Assembly: GCA_934385475.1 (NCBI GenBank)
Contig: CAKRPS010000002.1
Location: 38,134-102,133 of the forward strand
DNA length: 64,000 nt
DNA from: an uncultured Lachnospiraceae bacterium
GTDB lineage: Bacteria; Bacillota; Clostridia; Lachnospirales; Lachnospiraceae
Reading direction: 5' to 3'
Shown here: in pieces, positions 43,132 through 52,058 of the stretch
Layout: each line of letters starts with the position of its first letter
How positions within the stretch are numbered: position 1 is the first letter of the stretch
Translations under genes and position numbers: made by a program
Notes under the pieces: model-generated
Seen by the model: the letters and a program-made list of their open reading frames with translations, nothing else
Told to the model about the DNA's origin: nothing
Database searches by the model: none

Positions 43132-44925
43132 ATGAATGAAAAAGAGCATGCAAAAAAAGTATCCATGCTTCAGAAAATAAGCTTTTTGTTTGATAAGAAA
43201 CAGAAGAGACAGATCGCTGGACTGTCTGTCATGATACTTATTGGCGGAGCACTTGAGACACTTGGTGTGTCCATGATGCTGCCGGTGGTAAATGTGCTGA
43301 TGGATCCGCAGTCTGTTATGGAGAATGCCTATGTCATAAAAATCGTGGATATTCTGCATATTCAGTCGGCCCGGCAGCTCATGGTCATCATGCTGTCTAC
43401 CCTGATCGGACTGTTTGTGCTGAAAAATGCGTATTTATTGCTCCAGACCTATGTACAGAATACGTTTGTGACAAGAAACCGTAACCGGATGATCAGCCGC
43501 GTCATGCGGGAATTTCTGAACAGGCCCTATGAAGAATATCTGGGGGCAGATATTCCTACAGTGTTCCGATTGACCGACAGTGATATTCCTAATGCGTTTC
43601 AGCTGATCCTGGTCATGATCCAGATGGTGACAGAGATCGTGGTGTCTGCGCTGATCTGCATTGTGCTTGTCATTATCAGCCCGGGGATGTCTCTTTTTAT
43701 TGTGGTTATTTTCCTGGGAATGACATTGATGATCACCAAAGTATTGAAACCGAGGCTCAATGAGATCGGAAGGAGAAACCAGTCGATCCAGTCAAGAATT
43801 GCGAAGTGGAGAATCCAGTCCATCTATGGACTGAAGGATGTCAAAGTGCTTCACCGGGAAGAATTTTTCGTAAGAAATTATTACGAGAGCGGTGCGCTCG
43901 GTGCGGATGTGGCAAGAAACTATGCCGTGCTGAATAATCTTCCTAGACTTCTGATCGAGACAGTATTTATTGCAGCGATGCTCCTGTTTATCATGATCTA
44001 TATTTTGCAGGGAAGGGATATTTCGGTCCTGATCCCGCAGCTTTCCGCTTTTGCGGTGGCGGCCATCCGTGTCATGCCGGGCACGAACCGGATCAACACG
44101 TATCTGTCGCAGATTGCCTATTCACAGCCCTGTCTGGATTATCTCTATGAAAATCTGACCGATGCGATGAAGAAGGATGTGAATGGCAGTGTGACAGGTC
44201 TTGAACATTCCGGGCAGGATGGGAAGGCAAAGCAGACCGGCATGCACTTGCAGGACAAGATTGTGCTCGACCATATCAGCTTCACCTATCCGAACACAGA
44301 GAAGCCAATCCTGACCGATGCCCATATGGAAGTGAAAAAGGGACAGTCGGTGGGTATTATGGGACCTTCCGGAGCCGGTAAGTCTACGGTGGTAGATATT
44401 TTGCTTGGACTTTTACATGCCCAGCAGGGAACAATTACCTGTGATGGGAAAAATATTTTTGAAGATTATGCGTCATGGCTTTCACAGATCGGATACATTC
44501 CGCAGTCCATTTATCTGATCGACGAATCCATCCGTGACAATATTGCGTTTGGTATCGATGCGGACAAGATTGATGATAAGAGAATCTGGGAGGTTCTGGA
44601 GGAAGCACAGCTGAAAAGCTTTGTGGAGGAGCTTCCGGAGGGACTTGACACGACGATCGGAGACCGGGGCGTGCGTATTTCAGGAGGACAGAGACAGAGG
44701 CTTGGAATCGCGAGAGCGTTGTATCATAACCCGGAGATTCTGGTGTTTGATGAGGCGACCTCAGCGCTTGACGGCGATACAGAGAAGGCGGTTATGGATG
44801 CGGTCAACAGCTTCCATGGCAAGAAAACCATGGTGATCATTGCACACAGGCTGAATACGATTGCCAAGTGTGATGTAATCTACAAGGTTGAAGGGGAGAA
44901 GATTATGGAGACCAGCCTTTCTTAA
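43132..44925 (+). CDS. ABC flippase for lipid-linked oligosaccharide (PglK/MsbA-like)
   Basis: 597 aa half-transporter: six-helix permease (about 25-330) and ATPase domain with Walker A GPSGAGKST (411-419), signature ISGGQRQRLGIARAL and Walker B EILVFDEATSALD. The gene lies among glycosyltransferases, a setting typical of PglK, which flips a complete undecaprenyl-linked oligosaccharide. That fits the Pgl-like initiation genes at 11900-17705. A Wzx flippase is also present at 57811, so two exporters serve the locus. A short insert of about 20 polar residues (near 350-375) separates permease and ATPase. Confidence 0.9.
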   Translation: MNEKEHAKKVSMLQKISFLFDKKQKRQIAGLSVMILIGGALETLGVSMMLPVVNVLMDPQSVMENAYVIKIVDILHIQSARQLMVIMLSTLIGLFVLKNAYLLLQTYVQNTFVTRNRNRMISRVMREFLNRPYEEYLGADIPTVFRLTDSDIPNAFQLILVMIQMVTEIVVSALICIVLVIISPGMSLFIVVIFLGMTLMITKVLKPRLNEIGRRNQSIQSRIAKWRIQSIYGLKDVKVLHREEFFVRNYYESGALGADVARNYAVLNNLPRLLIETVFIAAMLLFIMIYILQGRDISVLIPQLSAFAVAAIRVMPGTNRINTYLSQIAYSQPCLDYLYENLTDAMKKDVNGSVTGLEHSGQDGKAKQTGMHLQDKIVLDHISFTYPNTEKPILTDAHMEVKKGQSVGIMGPSGAGKSTVVDILLGLLHAQQGTITCDGKNIFEDYASWLSQIGYIPQSIYLIDESIRDNIAFGIDADKIDDKRIWEVLEEAQLKSFVEELPEGLDTTIGDRGVRISGGQRQRLGIARALYHNPEILVFDEATSALDGDTEKAVMDAVNSFHGKKTMVIIAHRLNTIAKCDVIYKVEGEKIMETSLS

Positions 44926-44972
44926 ACGGATGGAAGGTCTTTGCAACAAGCTGCTCGGAAGTGAGGAATACT

Positions 44973-46007
44973 ATGCTGGGAATTGAGACTCAGGAAGGCT
45001 TTGGCCTTGGCAATCAGCTTTTTTTCTATGTGACGACCAGATGTATAGCGCTTAGCAGGGGTTATGCATTCAGTGTGCTGGATCCGGAGCATTTTGCCAA
45101 CAACATGCACAGCGACTGTGGCCTGTATTTCATGGATCTGGATATGGGAGTACCGTCTTCCAGAGAGGATTATGAAAAGGTATATCATGAAAAAGAGAGC
45201 AGGCTTTTTGCAGGGAATTCAAAGCATGATCTGACACATGGAGTCTACGTGACAGACACGGACAGAGATTTGTTTGAAGTGGAGGACAATACACTTCTGT
45301 ATGGTAATTTTCAGGCAGAAGACTATTTTATTGCCTACAAAGACAAGATCAAACAGTGGCTTGCAGTAAAGCCGGAGTATGACTGTAAAGAATATACCCG
45401 TGATAACCTCTGCATTCTTCATTTGCGCTGCAGCGATTATATGGGATCGCCGGAGCTTTATCTTCGTAAGAAATACTGGCTCAATGGCATGAAACAGATG
45501 AAGAAGATCCGGCCGGATATGGAATTTATGATCATTACCAACGATGTGAAGGAAGCAGCAAAATTTCTTCCGGGAATACCGGCCTATAATTTTGATCTGG
45601 CCAAAGACTACAGCGTATTGAAGAATGCAAGATATCTTTTGCTTGCAAATTCTTCGTTTGCTTATTTCCCGGCATTCACCAGCGATACGGTACAGTATAT
45701 CCTCGCACCGAAATACTGGGCAAGACATAATGTATCGGATGGCTACTGGGCTTCTGAACAGAATATTTATGAAGGCTGGCATTATATGGATCGGCATGGG
45801 AGAGTATTCAGTGCGCAGGAGTGCCGTGAGGAGCTTGCACAGTATAAGAAAACCTCCTCCAAATATGCGCGGCTTAATGAGAAACCGACAGGACTCAGAC
45901 TTTCCTGTATGAAATTGCGAGGATGGTATATTTACAAAAGAGCCTATCTGGAGAAGATCGGACGTGGCGTTATGAGGCGGTTTTGGCATCTTCTGGGAAA
46001 GAGATAG
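44973..46007 (+). CDS. divergent GT11-like glycosyltransferase
   Basis: 344 aa. The three GT11 landmarks are recognisable but altered: GFGLGNQLFFYVTTR in place of GGLGNQMFQYA, LCILHLRCSDYMGS in place of HIRRGDY (second Arg to Cys, Gly to Ser), and LLLANSSFAYFPAF in place of the tryptophan-rich loop. The C-terminal 60 residues are basic. This suggests a GT-B enzyme of the fucosyltransferase superfamily with changed donor or acceptor use. ATG 44973 follows AAGTGAGGA, so the upstream GTG at 44961 is rejected. Follows the ABC flippase by 47 bases. Confidence 0.65.
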   Translation: MLGIETQEGFGLGNQLFFYVTTRCIALSRGYAFSVLDPEHFANNMHSDCGLYFMDLDMGVPSSREDYEKVYHEKESRLFAGNSKHDLTHGVYVTDTDRDLFEVEDNTLLYGNFQAEDYFIAYKDKIKQWLAVKPEYDCKEYTRDNLCILHLRCSDYMGSPELYLRKKYWLNGMKQMKKIRPDMEFMIITNDVKEAAKFLPGIPAYNFDLAKDYSVLKNARYLLLANSSFAYFPAFTSDTVQYILAPKYWARHNVSDGYWASEQNIYEGWHYMDRHGRVFSAQECREELAQYKKTSSKYARLNEKPTGLRLSCMKLRGWYIYKRAYLEKIGRGVMRRFWHLLGKR

Positions 46008-46013
46008 TTGATA

Positions 46014-46041
46014 TGCGCAAAGAGCGTGCGCAGAAATGAGG
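46014..46041 (+). promoter_or_regulatory. TGCGCA-N7-TGCGCA stem-loop fused to Shine-Dalgarno (copy 3)
   Basis: Boxes at 46014-46019 and 46027-46032, loop AAGAGCG, then GAAATGAGGAT as ribosome site for the ATG at 46048 or 46051. No promoter of the kind seen before the copies at 2994 and 9374 was found here. Confidence 0.5.
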
Positions 46042-46047
46042 ATCAGG

Positions 46048-47556
46048 ATGATGGAATCAATACGGAGCAGAATAGACCGTATCCCCATGAAGTGGATGGC
46101 AGTGTCGGCGGCAGTGTTGCTTGTTCTGACATTGCTGCCGATTCTGCTTTTGGGAAGATACAATATCATGTGTATCGATGATTATAATTATGGGGCAAGG
46201 ATCCACGAGACATGGATTGCGACCGGATCACTTGGCGCATCGTTACAGACTGCATGGCAGCAGAATATGGATTTTTATCAGGCATGGCAGGGAACCTATA
46301 TTTCCTGTTTCCTTATGGGACTATGCCCGATGAATTTCAACTATGAAATAGCCTGGGTGGTGCCGATTCTTATGGTTGGCATGCTGACAGTTTCCACCTT
46401 TGTGCTGGGCAGACATATTCTGATCAGGTGGCTTGGCTGTGAAAAGCAGGGAGCAGCCTTTGTCATGTTTTTGCTGCTGTTCATGTTTTATCAGATGATT
46501 GAAGCTCCCTTTGAGGGAATCTACTGGTACAATGGAGCAACGCACTATGTGCTGATGGAATCGATATTCTTTTTTGCACTGACCGCTCTTTCGGCTGCCG
46601 TCTGGGCCAGAAAAAAGGGCGCAGAAACTGCAGGGGTGATAGCGGCTGTGCTTCTTTTTGCGGTTGTGGGGGGCGGAAATCTTGTGACAGCCCTGCAGGC
46701 AGAAATTATTATGGCATTCCTGCTGATCTATGTGATTGTGCAAAAGCGGGACAGGATCGTTGCGGTGTGCATTCCATTTCTGGTTGGAAGTACCGGATTT
46801 CTTTTCAATATTCTGGCTCCGGGTAATACCCTCCGGGGAGAACTGGATCAGGATGTAGGATATTCGGCAGTCATGTCCGTTATTTTGTCCTTTTATAACG
46901 CCATCGTATTTATGATCCGTTGGACACCGTCTTTCGTGATCTTACTGTGGCTTGCGCTGCTCCCGGTTCTGTGGAAGCTTATGAAAAAATCAACATGCAG
47001 CTTTGCACATCCGGTTTGGGTGACAGCGGGGGCATATTGTGTATTGTCTGCCATGTTTACCCCTACGCTCTATGCAATCGGACAGGTCGGTCTGTCCAGA
47101 GTTGACAATATCATTCAGATCGTATATTACCTGTGTCTGTTTATCGTGACAGCCTACTGGCTTGGATATATCAGTCACCGGGAGGCAGGTAGAAACGGGG
47201 CAGGCGAGGTTCTGGGAACCTTTTTGGAAAAGACTCAGGGCATGATGACGATGGTGTTTCTGGCAATGGTTCTTATTTTCTTTGTGTTTACGGCAGACAA
47301 GAACACTTACACAAGCGTATCGGCGCTTCGATCTCTGGTGAACGGAGAGGGGCAGATTTTCTATGAGGAGGCCATGGAGCGGCATGCGCTTTATCTGGAT
47401 GAAGATGTGACAGAAGTGGTGGTTCATCCTTATACGGCAAAGCCTGCGTTGTTTGCATTTCAGGATCTGTCGGAGGACCCGGGAAACTGGCTGAATCTTG
47501 CGGTGACGGAGTACTATCATAAAACGTCGGTAAAGATGAGTGGACCGGAGGACTAA
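46048..47556 (+). CDS. DUF6056-like polytopic membrane protein
   Basis: About 502 aa with some 11 helices. Features are IDDYNYGARIHETW just after the first helix, YISCFLMGL, and a conserved loop EGIYWYNGATHYVL, which recall the DUF6056 family of surface-glycan loci. The outward-facing acidic DDY segment is consistent with a GT-C-type active site, but no activity is established to my knowledge. The start is ATG 46048 or 46051; an ATG at 46036 overlaps the GAAATGAGGA ribosome site. The last 70 residues are soluble. Confidence 0.65.
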   Translation: MMESIRSRIDRIPMKWMAVSAAVLLVLTLLPILLLGRYNIMCIDDYNYGARIHETWIATGSLGASLQTAWQQNMDFYQAWQGTYISCFLMGLCPMNFNYEIAWVVPILMVGMLTVSTFVLGRHILIRWLGCEKQGAAFVMFLLLFMFYQMIEAPFEGIYWYNGATHYVLMESIFFFALTALSAAVWARKKGAETAGVIAAVLLFAVVGGGNLVTALQAEIIMAFLLIYVIVQKRDRIVAVCIPFLVGSTGFLFNILAPGNTLRGELDQDVGYSAVMSVILSFYNAIVFMIRWTPSFVILLWLALLPVLWKLMKKSTCSFAHPVWVTAGAYCVLSAMFTPTLYAIGQVGLSRVDNIIQIVYYLCLFIVTAYWLGYISHREAGRNGAGEVLGTFLEKTQGMMTMVFLAMVLIFFVFTADKNTYTSVSALRSLVNGEGQIFYEEAMERHALYLDEDVTEVVVHPYTAKPALFAFQDLSEDPGNWLNLAVTEYYHKTSVKMSGPED

Positions 47557-47559
47557 TGG

Positions 47560-47580
47560 TCCGCGTGCACGGAAATGGAG
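47560..47580 (+). promoter_or_regulatory. short stem-loop next to ribosome site
   Basis: TCCG (47560-47563) and CGGA (47570-47573) form a 4-bp stem with a 6-base loop, running directly into AATGGAG, the ribosome site for the ATG at 47592. Weak on its own; listed because the arrangement recurs. Confidence 0.25.
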
Positions 47581-47591
47581 ACTAAACGAAT

Positions 47592-48356
47592 ATGAAGCAG
47601 GGTGAGAAGCTGAAACTGCCGGATGTGACACTGGCGGCAATGACCAGCGTGGATCTGTATGAGACAATGAAGGCAATGGAATACAGTATGCGGGAGATCG
47701 AATTTGGAGATGCAGTGCTGATTACACACAGACGTCCGCTGACCCTGCCGAAGGGCATACGTTATTCCCATACGTCAAAGCTGGACAATATTGACAAATT
47801 TAATTATAAAATGGTCTATGAACTTGGGGGGCATATCCATACCAGATATGTGCTTCTGGTGCATGCAGACGGATTTGTGGTGCATCCTGAAAGCTGGCGG
47901 GATGAGTTTTTGCAGTATGACTATATCGGTTCTCCCTGGCCTATGCCGCAGAATGATTATGCCTACCGGGATTCTAAGGGACAGATCTGCCGGGTTGGAA
48001 ACAGTGTGTCCATCCGCAGCAAAAGACTGTTGGAATATCCGGGAAAAGCGGGTCTGAAATGGGAAATCCAGGACGATGGATTCTATAATGAGGATACTTT
48101 CCTGTGTTGTATTCACAAGAATGAGATGGAAGAGGCCGGTATGCGGTTTGCACCGATAGAGGTGGCAAAGTACTTCGGCCATGAACATATGATACCTGAG
48201 ATCATGGACGTGGAGGCTCCGTTTGTATTTCATAAGTGGAGAGGAAGAAATGAACAGTATCCAAGATTTCAGAATCCTTGGAAGGTCAGATGGCAGAAGA
48301 TAAAGAATGTACTGCGTCCGCTGCTGTTCTGGAGGAGATTCAAGAAGAATAAGTAA
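47592..48356 (+). CDS. DUF5672 family protein, probable GT-A glycosyltransferase
   Basis: 254 aa, soluble. LPDVTLAAMTSVDLYETMKA opens the fold, LLVHADGFVVHP contains an H-A-D motif in the place of the DXD of GT-A enzymes, IGSPWP and VGNSVSIRSKRLL follow, and EDTFLC supplies a later acidic pair. This pattern is that of DUF5672 proteins found in capsule loci. It lies between a membrane protein and a GT17 enzyme, which supports a sugar-transfer role. Donor unknown. Confidence 0.75.
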   Translation: MKQGEKLKLPDVTLAAMTSVDLYETMKAMEYSMREIEFGDAVLITHRRPLTLPKGIRYSHTSKLDNIDKFNYKMVYELGGHIHTRYVLLVHADGFVVHPESWRDEFLQYDYIGSPWPMPQNDYAYRDSKGQICRVGNSVSIRSKRLLEYPGKAGLKWEIQDDGFYNEDTFLCCIHKNEMEEAGMRFAPIEVAKYFGHEHMIPEIMDVEAPFVFHKWRGRNEQYPRFQNPWKVRWQKIKNVLRPLLFWRRFKKNK

Positions 48357-48357
48357 A

Positions 48358-48380
48358 GGCAGGCTGCCCGGAAATGAGGA
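48358..48380 (+). promoter_or_regulatory. short stem-loop next to ribosome site
   Basis: GGCA (48358-48361) and TGCC (48365-48368) pair around a 3-base loop and are followed by GGAAATGAGGA, the ribosome site of the ATG at 48386. Weak on its own; part of a recurring arrangement. Confidence 0.25.
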
Positions 48381-48385
48381 CTGAA

Positions 48386-49342
48386 ATGATTTACGACTGT
48401 ATTCCCTTTTTTAACGAACTGGATATTTTGAAGCTGCGTATGCAGATTTTATCTCCTTATGTGGATAAATTTGTTCTGGAGGAAGCCACAGTCACTTTTT
48501 CCGGAGAGCCCAAACCGATGATCTTTGCGGAAAACCGAGAGATGTTCCGGGAGTTTGAGGACAAGATCATCTATGTGCCGGTGGACAATTCCCCTATGGA
48601 GGGAGTGACGACCCATGAACGTGATAAATTCCAGAAAAATCAGCTTTGTAAGGGAATGATGGACTGCAAGCCCGATGATATCATACTGTTTGGCGATGTG
48701 GACGAGATTCCCAATCCCAAGATTCTTGAGAGAATATTTGAAAATTTTGATCCTGAGAAGGTTTATCATCTCGCGCAGAGAATGTTCTATTGTTTTCTGA
48801 ACATGGAGGAGGTTTCCGGCAATCTGCTGTCTATCACAGGAGAATTTGACGGAGTAGAGAGAAAACAGTGGCTGGGAACGAAGGTCTGCAGCTATGCGGG
48901 AATTCCGGAGAACGGCATTGTGTATCTGCGAGAGGTATCGCCGAGAGATCAGCGCAGTGTGCGGGTGGCAGATGGCGGCTGGCATTTTGGCTATATGGGA
49001 GGAAACGGCGAAAGGGATGTCGCAAAGAGAATCGGTGTCAAGGTCAAGGCGGCTGCCCATTCGGAATACAATAAAGACAGATATCTGAAAGAGGCGGTGG
49101 ACAGGCTTCTTTGCGGAGAAGATATTTTTGACCGTAATGCGAAATTTGTAAGGGTAGAACTGGATGATTCTTATCCGGAGTATCTGAGGGAGCATCAGGA
49201 GGAATATGATTTCCTGATTGCACCGAAGATCAGCAGGGCCGGAATTTTTCTGAAAAAGACGAAGATGGCGTGTGTGGGAATGCTTCGAAAAATACATGGG
49301 AAGATTGTAAGGGTTATCAAGAAGGAGGAAAACCATTGCTGA
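48386..49342 (+). CDS. GT17 family glycosyltransferase
   Basis: 318 aa. MIYDCIPFFNELDILKLRM and FVLEEATVTFSGEPKP are the GT17 opening, LFGDVDEIPNP is the DXD-type metal site, and DGGWHFGYMGG the later conserved tract. GT17 includes animal beta-1,4-mannosyl-glycoprotein GlcNAc transferase, while bacterial members occur in capsule loci with unknown donors. ATG 48386 is correct for the GAGGA ribosome site; an upstream ATG at 48374 overlaps it. The C-terminus is very basic and has a weakly hydrophobic stretch, perhaps for membrane contact. The next gene starts inside its last codons. Confidence 0.85.
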   Translation: MIYDCIPFFNELDILKLRMQILSPYVDKFVLEEATVTFSGEPKPMIFAENREMFREFEDKIIYVPVDNSPMEGVTTHERDKFQKNQLCKGMMDCKPDDIILFGDVDEIPNPKILERIFENFDPEKVYHLAQRMFYCFLNMEEVSGNLLSITGEFDGVERKQWLGTKVCSYAGIPENGIVYLREVSPRDQRSVRVADGGWHFGYMGGNGERDVAKRIGVKVKAAAHSEYNKDRYLKEAVDRLLCGEDIFDRNAKFVRVELDDSYPEYLREHQEEYDFLIAPKISRAGIFLKKTKMACVGMLRKIHGKIVRVIKKEENHC

Positions 49343-50586
49343 AAAAAACAGAGCGTTTGTATCAGAAGATTGCAGACAGCCGTTTTCCGTCTGCGCTTTT
49401 CTATATTGGCCTTACGCTGGAGCTGCTGGTGGTACTCTTAGACAAAAGCAGCTTTCAAAATATATATGAGAGCTATTTCTTCCGGGTGACCTTTCTGCTT
49501 TTCTTTGGGAAAATGGTTCTGACACGCCGGGGAGGCAGGGAATGGGCCGGAATCCTGTTGCTTGAACTTCTTGGCTTTGTCTCATACCGCGTGACCGGAG
49601 AAAACGATGTGATCCGGATGGTGACGTTTGTGGCTGCCTGTAAAGGGATACCGCTGAAACAGGCGATGCGCTACAGCTTCTGGGTAATGCTGACAGGATG
49701 TGCGGTGATCATCATGCTGGCGGTGACAGGTATCTATGGAGATATGAGTCTGACACAGGCATATGGAAGGGGAATGTCCGCCTATGATTTCTATGAAGGG
49801 GCAGCACAGCTGACGGAGACGCGCTACACGCTCGGGATGGGACATCCAAACGCGCTTGCCTGTATGCTTCTTATGGTGCTTGCAATGGGGATCTATGTTT
49901 ATTTTGATCGTTTGAAGTGGTACGCTTATTTGTTTCTACTTTTCCTGAACGTGGGTGCTTTTCTGTTGACAGATTCCAAGACCAGCATGCTGCTTACGAC
50001 AGCTTTGATTGCCGGGTGCTGTGTGCTCAGGTATGCTTCACGGATTAGACAGACCTGGCCGGTTTACCTTTGCGGTACCGTGATCTTTGTACTTTGTGTG
50101 GCATTTTCCGTAGATGCCGCGGCACATGCACAGCAGGTGCGGGAGGCAGAGTGGAGTGCCTATTATCTGGGACAACAGCCTGAAAGCGCACACATAAAGC
50201 TTCTGGTGAAAGCGGATGGAGCGTTGAATGGAAGGATTGTGTCGCTGACCGATACGGAAAGAAAGGATGGCACAACGCAGACATGGTCGCTGCTGTCAGA
50301 AGAAGAAAATATGGAGCACTATTTTGACATGGGCTGGGTGAAGCTTTTCTACCGTTATGGAATCGTGGTGGCGGTAGTGTACCTGTGTGCATGTCTTGCA
50401 CTGTTGTTTCGGTTTTACCGGACGAAGGATGCGCAGGGAATGGCCGTTTTTACCGTGCTTGCCGTGTATACCGTGCTGGAAGCGCATCTGATATCGGTCT
50501 ATATTGGCAGAAATTTTCTTTTGCTTATGATGGGGTGCCTGCTTTTGGGGCGTAAAATGTGTACGACGACGGAGAGTCAGCCCTAA
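49336..50586 (+). CDS. Wzy-like O-antigen/capsule polymerase
   Basis: About 416 aa and ten helices. LGMGHPNALACML and LTDSKTSML are typical of Wzy proteins, and a large outside loop (about 255-335) precedes FDMGWVKLFYRYG and the final helices. Start is TTG 49336, six bases after GGAGG, overlapping the GT17 stop by seven bases; upstream starts would put the ribosome site inside the gene. Unlike the 9407 gene it is intact. It would polymerise repeat units brought out by one of the two flippases. The promoter of the next gene lies just past its stop. Confidence 0.75.
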   Translation: MLKKTERLYQKIADSRFPSALFYIGLTLELLVVLLDKSSFQNIYESYFFRVTFLLFFGKMVLTRRGGREWAGILLLELLGFVSYRVTGENDVIRMVTFVAACKGIPLKQAMRYSFWVMLTGCAVIIMLAVTGIYGDMSLTQAYGRGMSAYDFYEGAAQLTETRYTLGMGHPNALACMLLMVLAMGIYVYFDRLKWYAYLFLLFLNVGAFLLTDSKTSMLLTTALIAGCCVLRYASRIRQTWPVYLCGTVIFVLCVAFSVDAAAHAQQVREAEWSAYYLGQQPESAHIKLLVKADGALNGRIVSLTDTERKDGTTQTWSLLSEEENMEHYFDMGWVKLFYRYGIVVAVVYLCACLALLFRFYRTKDAQGMAVFTVLAVYTVLEAHLISVYIGRNFLLLMMGCLLLGRKMCTTTESQP

Positions 50587-50589
50587 AAG

Positions 50590-50618
50590 TTGAATTTCCG
50601 CGTGAAAAATGGTATTCT
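50590..50618 (+). promoter_or_regulatory. sigma-A type promoter before second initiating transferase
   Basis: TTGAAT (50590-50595), 17-base spacer, TATTCT (50613-50618), located four bases after the preceding stop codon and 28 bases before the ATG at 50646. It marks a likely second transcription unit starting with an initiating transferase. Confidence 0.6.
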
Positions 50619-50645
50619 AAACTAATATATATGCGGAGAAGTGCA

Positions 50646-52058
50646 ATGAATCGTAAAATGAAAGTTTTGGAAGGCTACTGTCTTCTGTTTACCGATCTGC
50701 TCAGTATTACAGCAGCTTATATTCTGGCAATTTTAATAAGATTTCATAAATTCAGCAGGGTCATGGCACCGGAGCTGCATTTTTTGGTGTGCATCTGTTT
50801 TCTTCTGTTCTGTACTATTTACAGCTTTCTGCTGGACTGGAACAGGGAATTTCTCAAGCGGGGAATCCTCGTAGAATTTCTTGCAGTATTTAAATTTAAT
50901 ATTTTCATGTTTCTTGCGGTGGTGGGATTCCTGTTTGTCATTCAGCGGGGAAGCGAAGCATCGCGTCTGGTAATCGGTTATTTCCTCGTGCTGGATGTCC
51001 TGATCGTGTGGCTGGTGCGTCTCGTGATGAAGAAGGTGCTGCGGGCATTTTTCACTTCACGGTCGAATCTGGTGAAGATCATGATCATCACGAAGGACGC
51101 TGTCCTCGGACAGACGGTGGAACGGCTGAAGGAAGGTCTTGATATCAATTATGAAATTGTTGCCCTGGCCTGTGTGGACGTGGACAGAAAAGGCGTCATC
51201 ATGGATGGAATCAAGGTGAACGCAGACGGAGACAACGTACTTGCCATGGCACGGCAGATCCCGCTTGATGAAGTGTTTATTAACCTGCCGGATGCGGATA
51301 AGAACTATGTCAAGCATATCATCTATGATCTGGAATCCATGGGAATTACCTGTCATTACAACATAGATATTTTTGAAAGACCGCAGAAAGAGGTACGGGT
51401 GGACAGCTTTGCAGGCTACACGGTAGTCACCTACTCGATCAATCACTTTGACTACAGGCGGATGATCATCAAACGGTTTATGGATATTGTGGGAGGACTG
51501 GTCGGCTGTCTGATCACGATTCTGGTGACTCCCTTTGTGGCACTGGCGATTCGGCTCGATTCTCCGGGACCGATATTTTTTGCCCAGACCAGAATCGGAA
51601 AGAACGGAAGAAGATTCAAGATTTATAAGTTCCGTTCGATGTATGTGGACGCTGAGGAGCGCAAGAAGGAACTGGAAGCACAGAACGAGATGCAGGGTCT
51701 GATGTTTAAGATGGAAAACGACCCGAGAATCACCAAAGTAGGGAAATTTATCCGTAAGACAAGCATTGATGAGCTGCCGCAGTTCTTTAATATTGTGAAA
51801 GGTGATATGAGTCTGGTAGGGACAAGACCGCCGACGGAGAGTGAATTTGAACAGTACAATTCCCACTATCGCAGGAGGATCAGCATGACACCGGGTCTTA
51901 CCGGGCTGTGGCAGATTAGTGGAAGAAGCGATATCGTGGATTTTGACGAGGTAGTCAGACTGGACCTGGAATATATTGATAACTGGACGATCGGTTTAGA
52001 TATCAAGATCCTGTTTCAGACAGTCTGGGTAGTGATTGCCGGCAGGGGTTCGAAGTGA
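50646..52058 (+). CDS. WbaP/WcaJ-type initiating sugar-phosphate transferase
   Basis: 470 aa, the long form: four N-terminal helices (about 12-125), a cytoplasmic Rossmann-like domain (130-250), then the catalytic bacterial sugar transferase domain with a hydrophobic segment (about 285-305), YKFRSMYVDAEER, TSIDELPQFFN containing the Asp-Glu pair, VGTRPPTESE and PGLTGLWQISGRS. It begins repeat-unit assembly by putting hexose-1-phosphate (commonly Glc or Gal) on undecaprenyl phosphate. ATG 50646 has GGAG eight bases upstream. With the promoter before it, this looks like the first gene of a second assembly unit. Confidence 0.92.
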   Translation: MNRKMKVLEGYCLLFTDLLSITAAYILAILIRFHKFSRVMAPELHFLVCICFLLFCTIYSFLLDWNREFLKRGILVEFLAVFKFNIFMFLAVVGFLFVIQRGSEASRLVIGYFLVLDVLIVWLVRLVMKKVLRAFFTSRSNLVKIMIITKDAVLGQTVERLKEGLDINYEIVALACVDVDRKGVIMDGIKVNADGDNVLAMARQIPLDEVFINLPDADKNYVKHIIYDLESMGITCHYNIDIFERPQKEVRVDSFAGYTVVTYSINHFDYRRMIIKRFMDIVGGLVGCLITILVTPFVALAIRLDSPGPIFFAQTRIGKNGRRFKIYKFRSMYVDAEERKKELEAQNEMQGLMFKMENDPRITKVGKFIRKTSIDELPQFFNIVKGDMSLVGTRPPTESEFEQYNSHYRRRISMTPGLTGLWQISGRSDIVDFDEVVRLDLEYIDNWTIGLDIKILFQTVWVVIAGRGSK

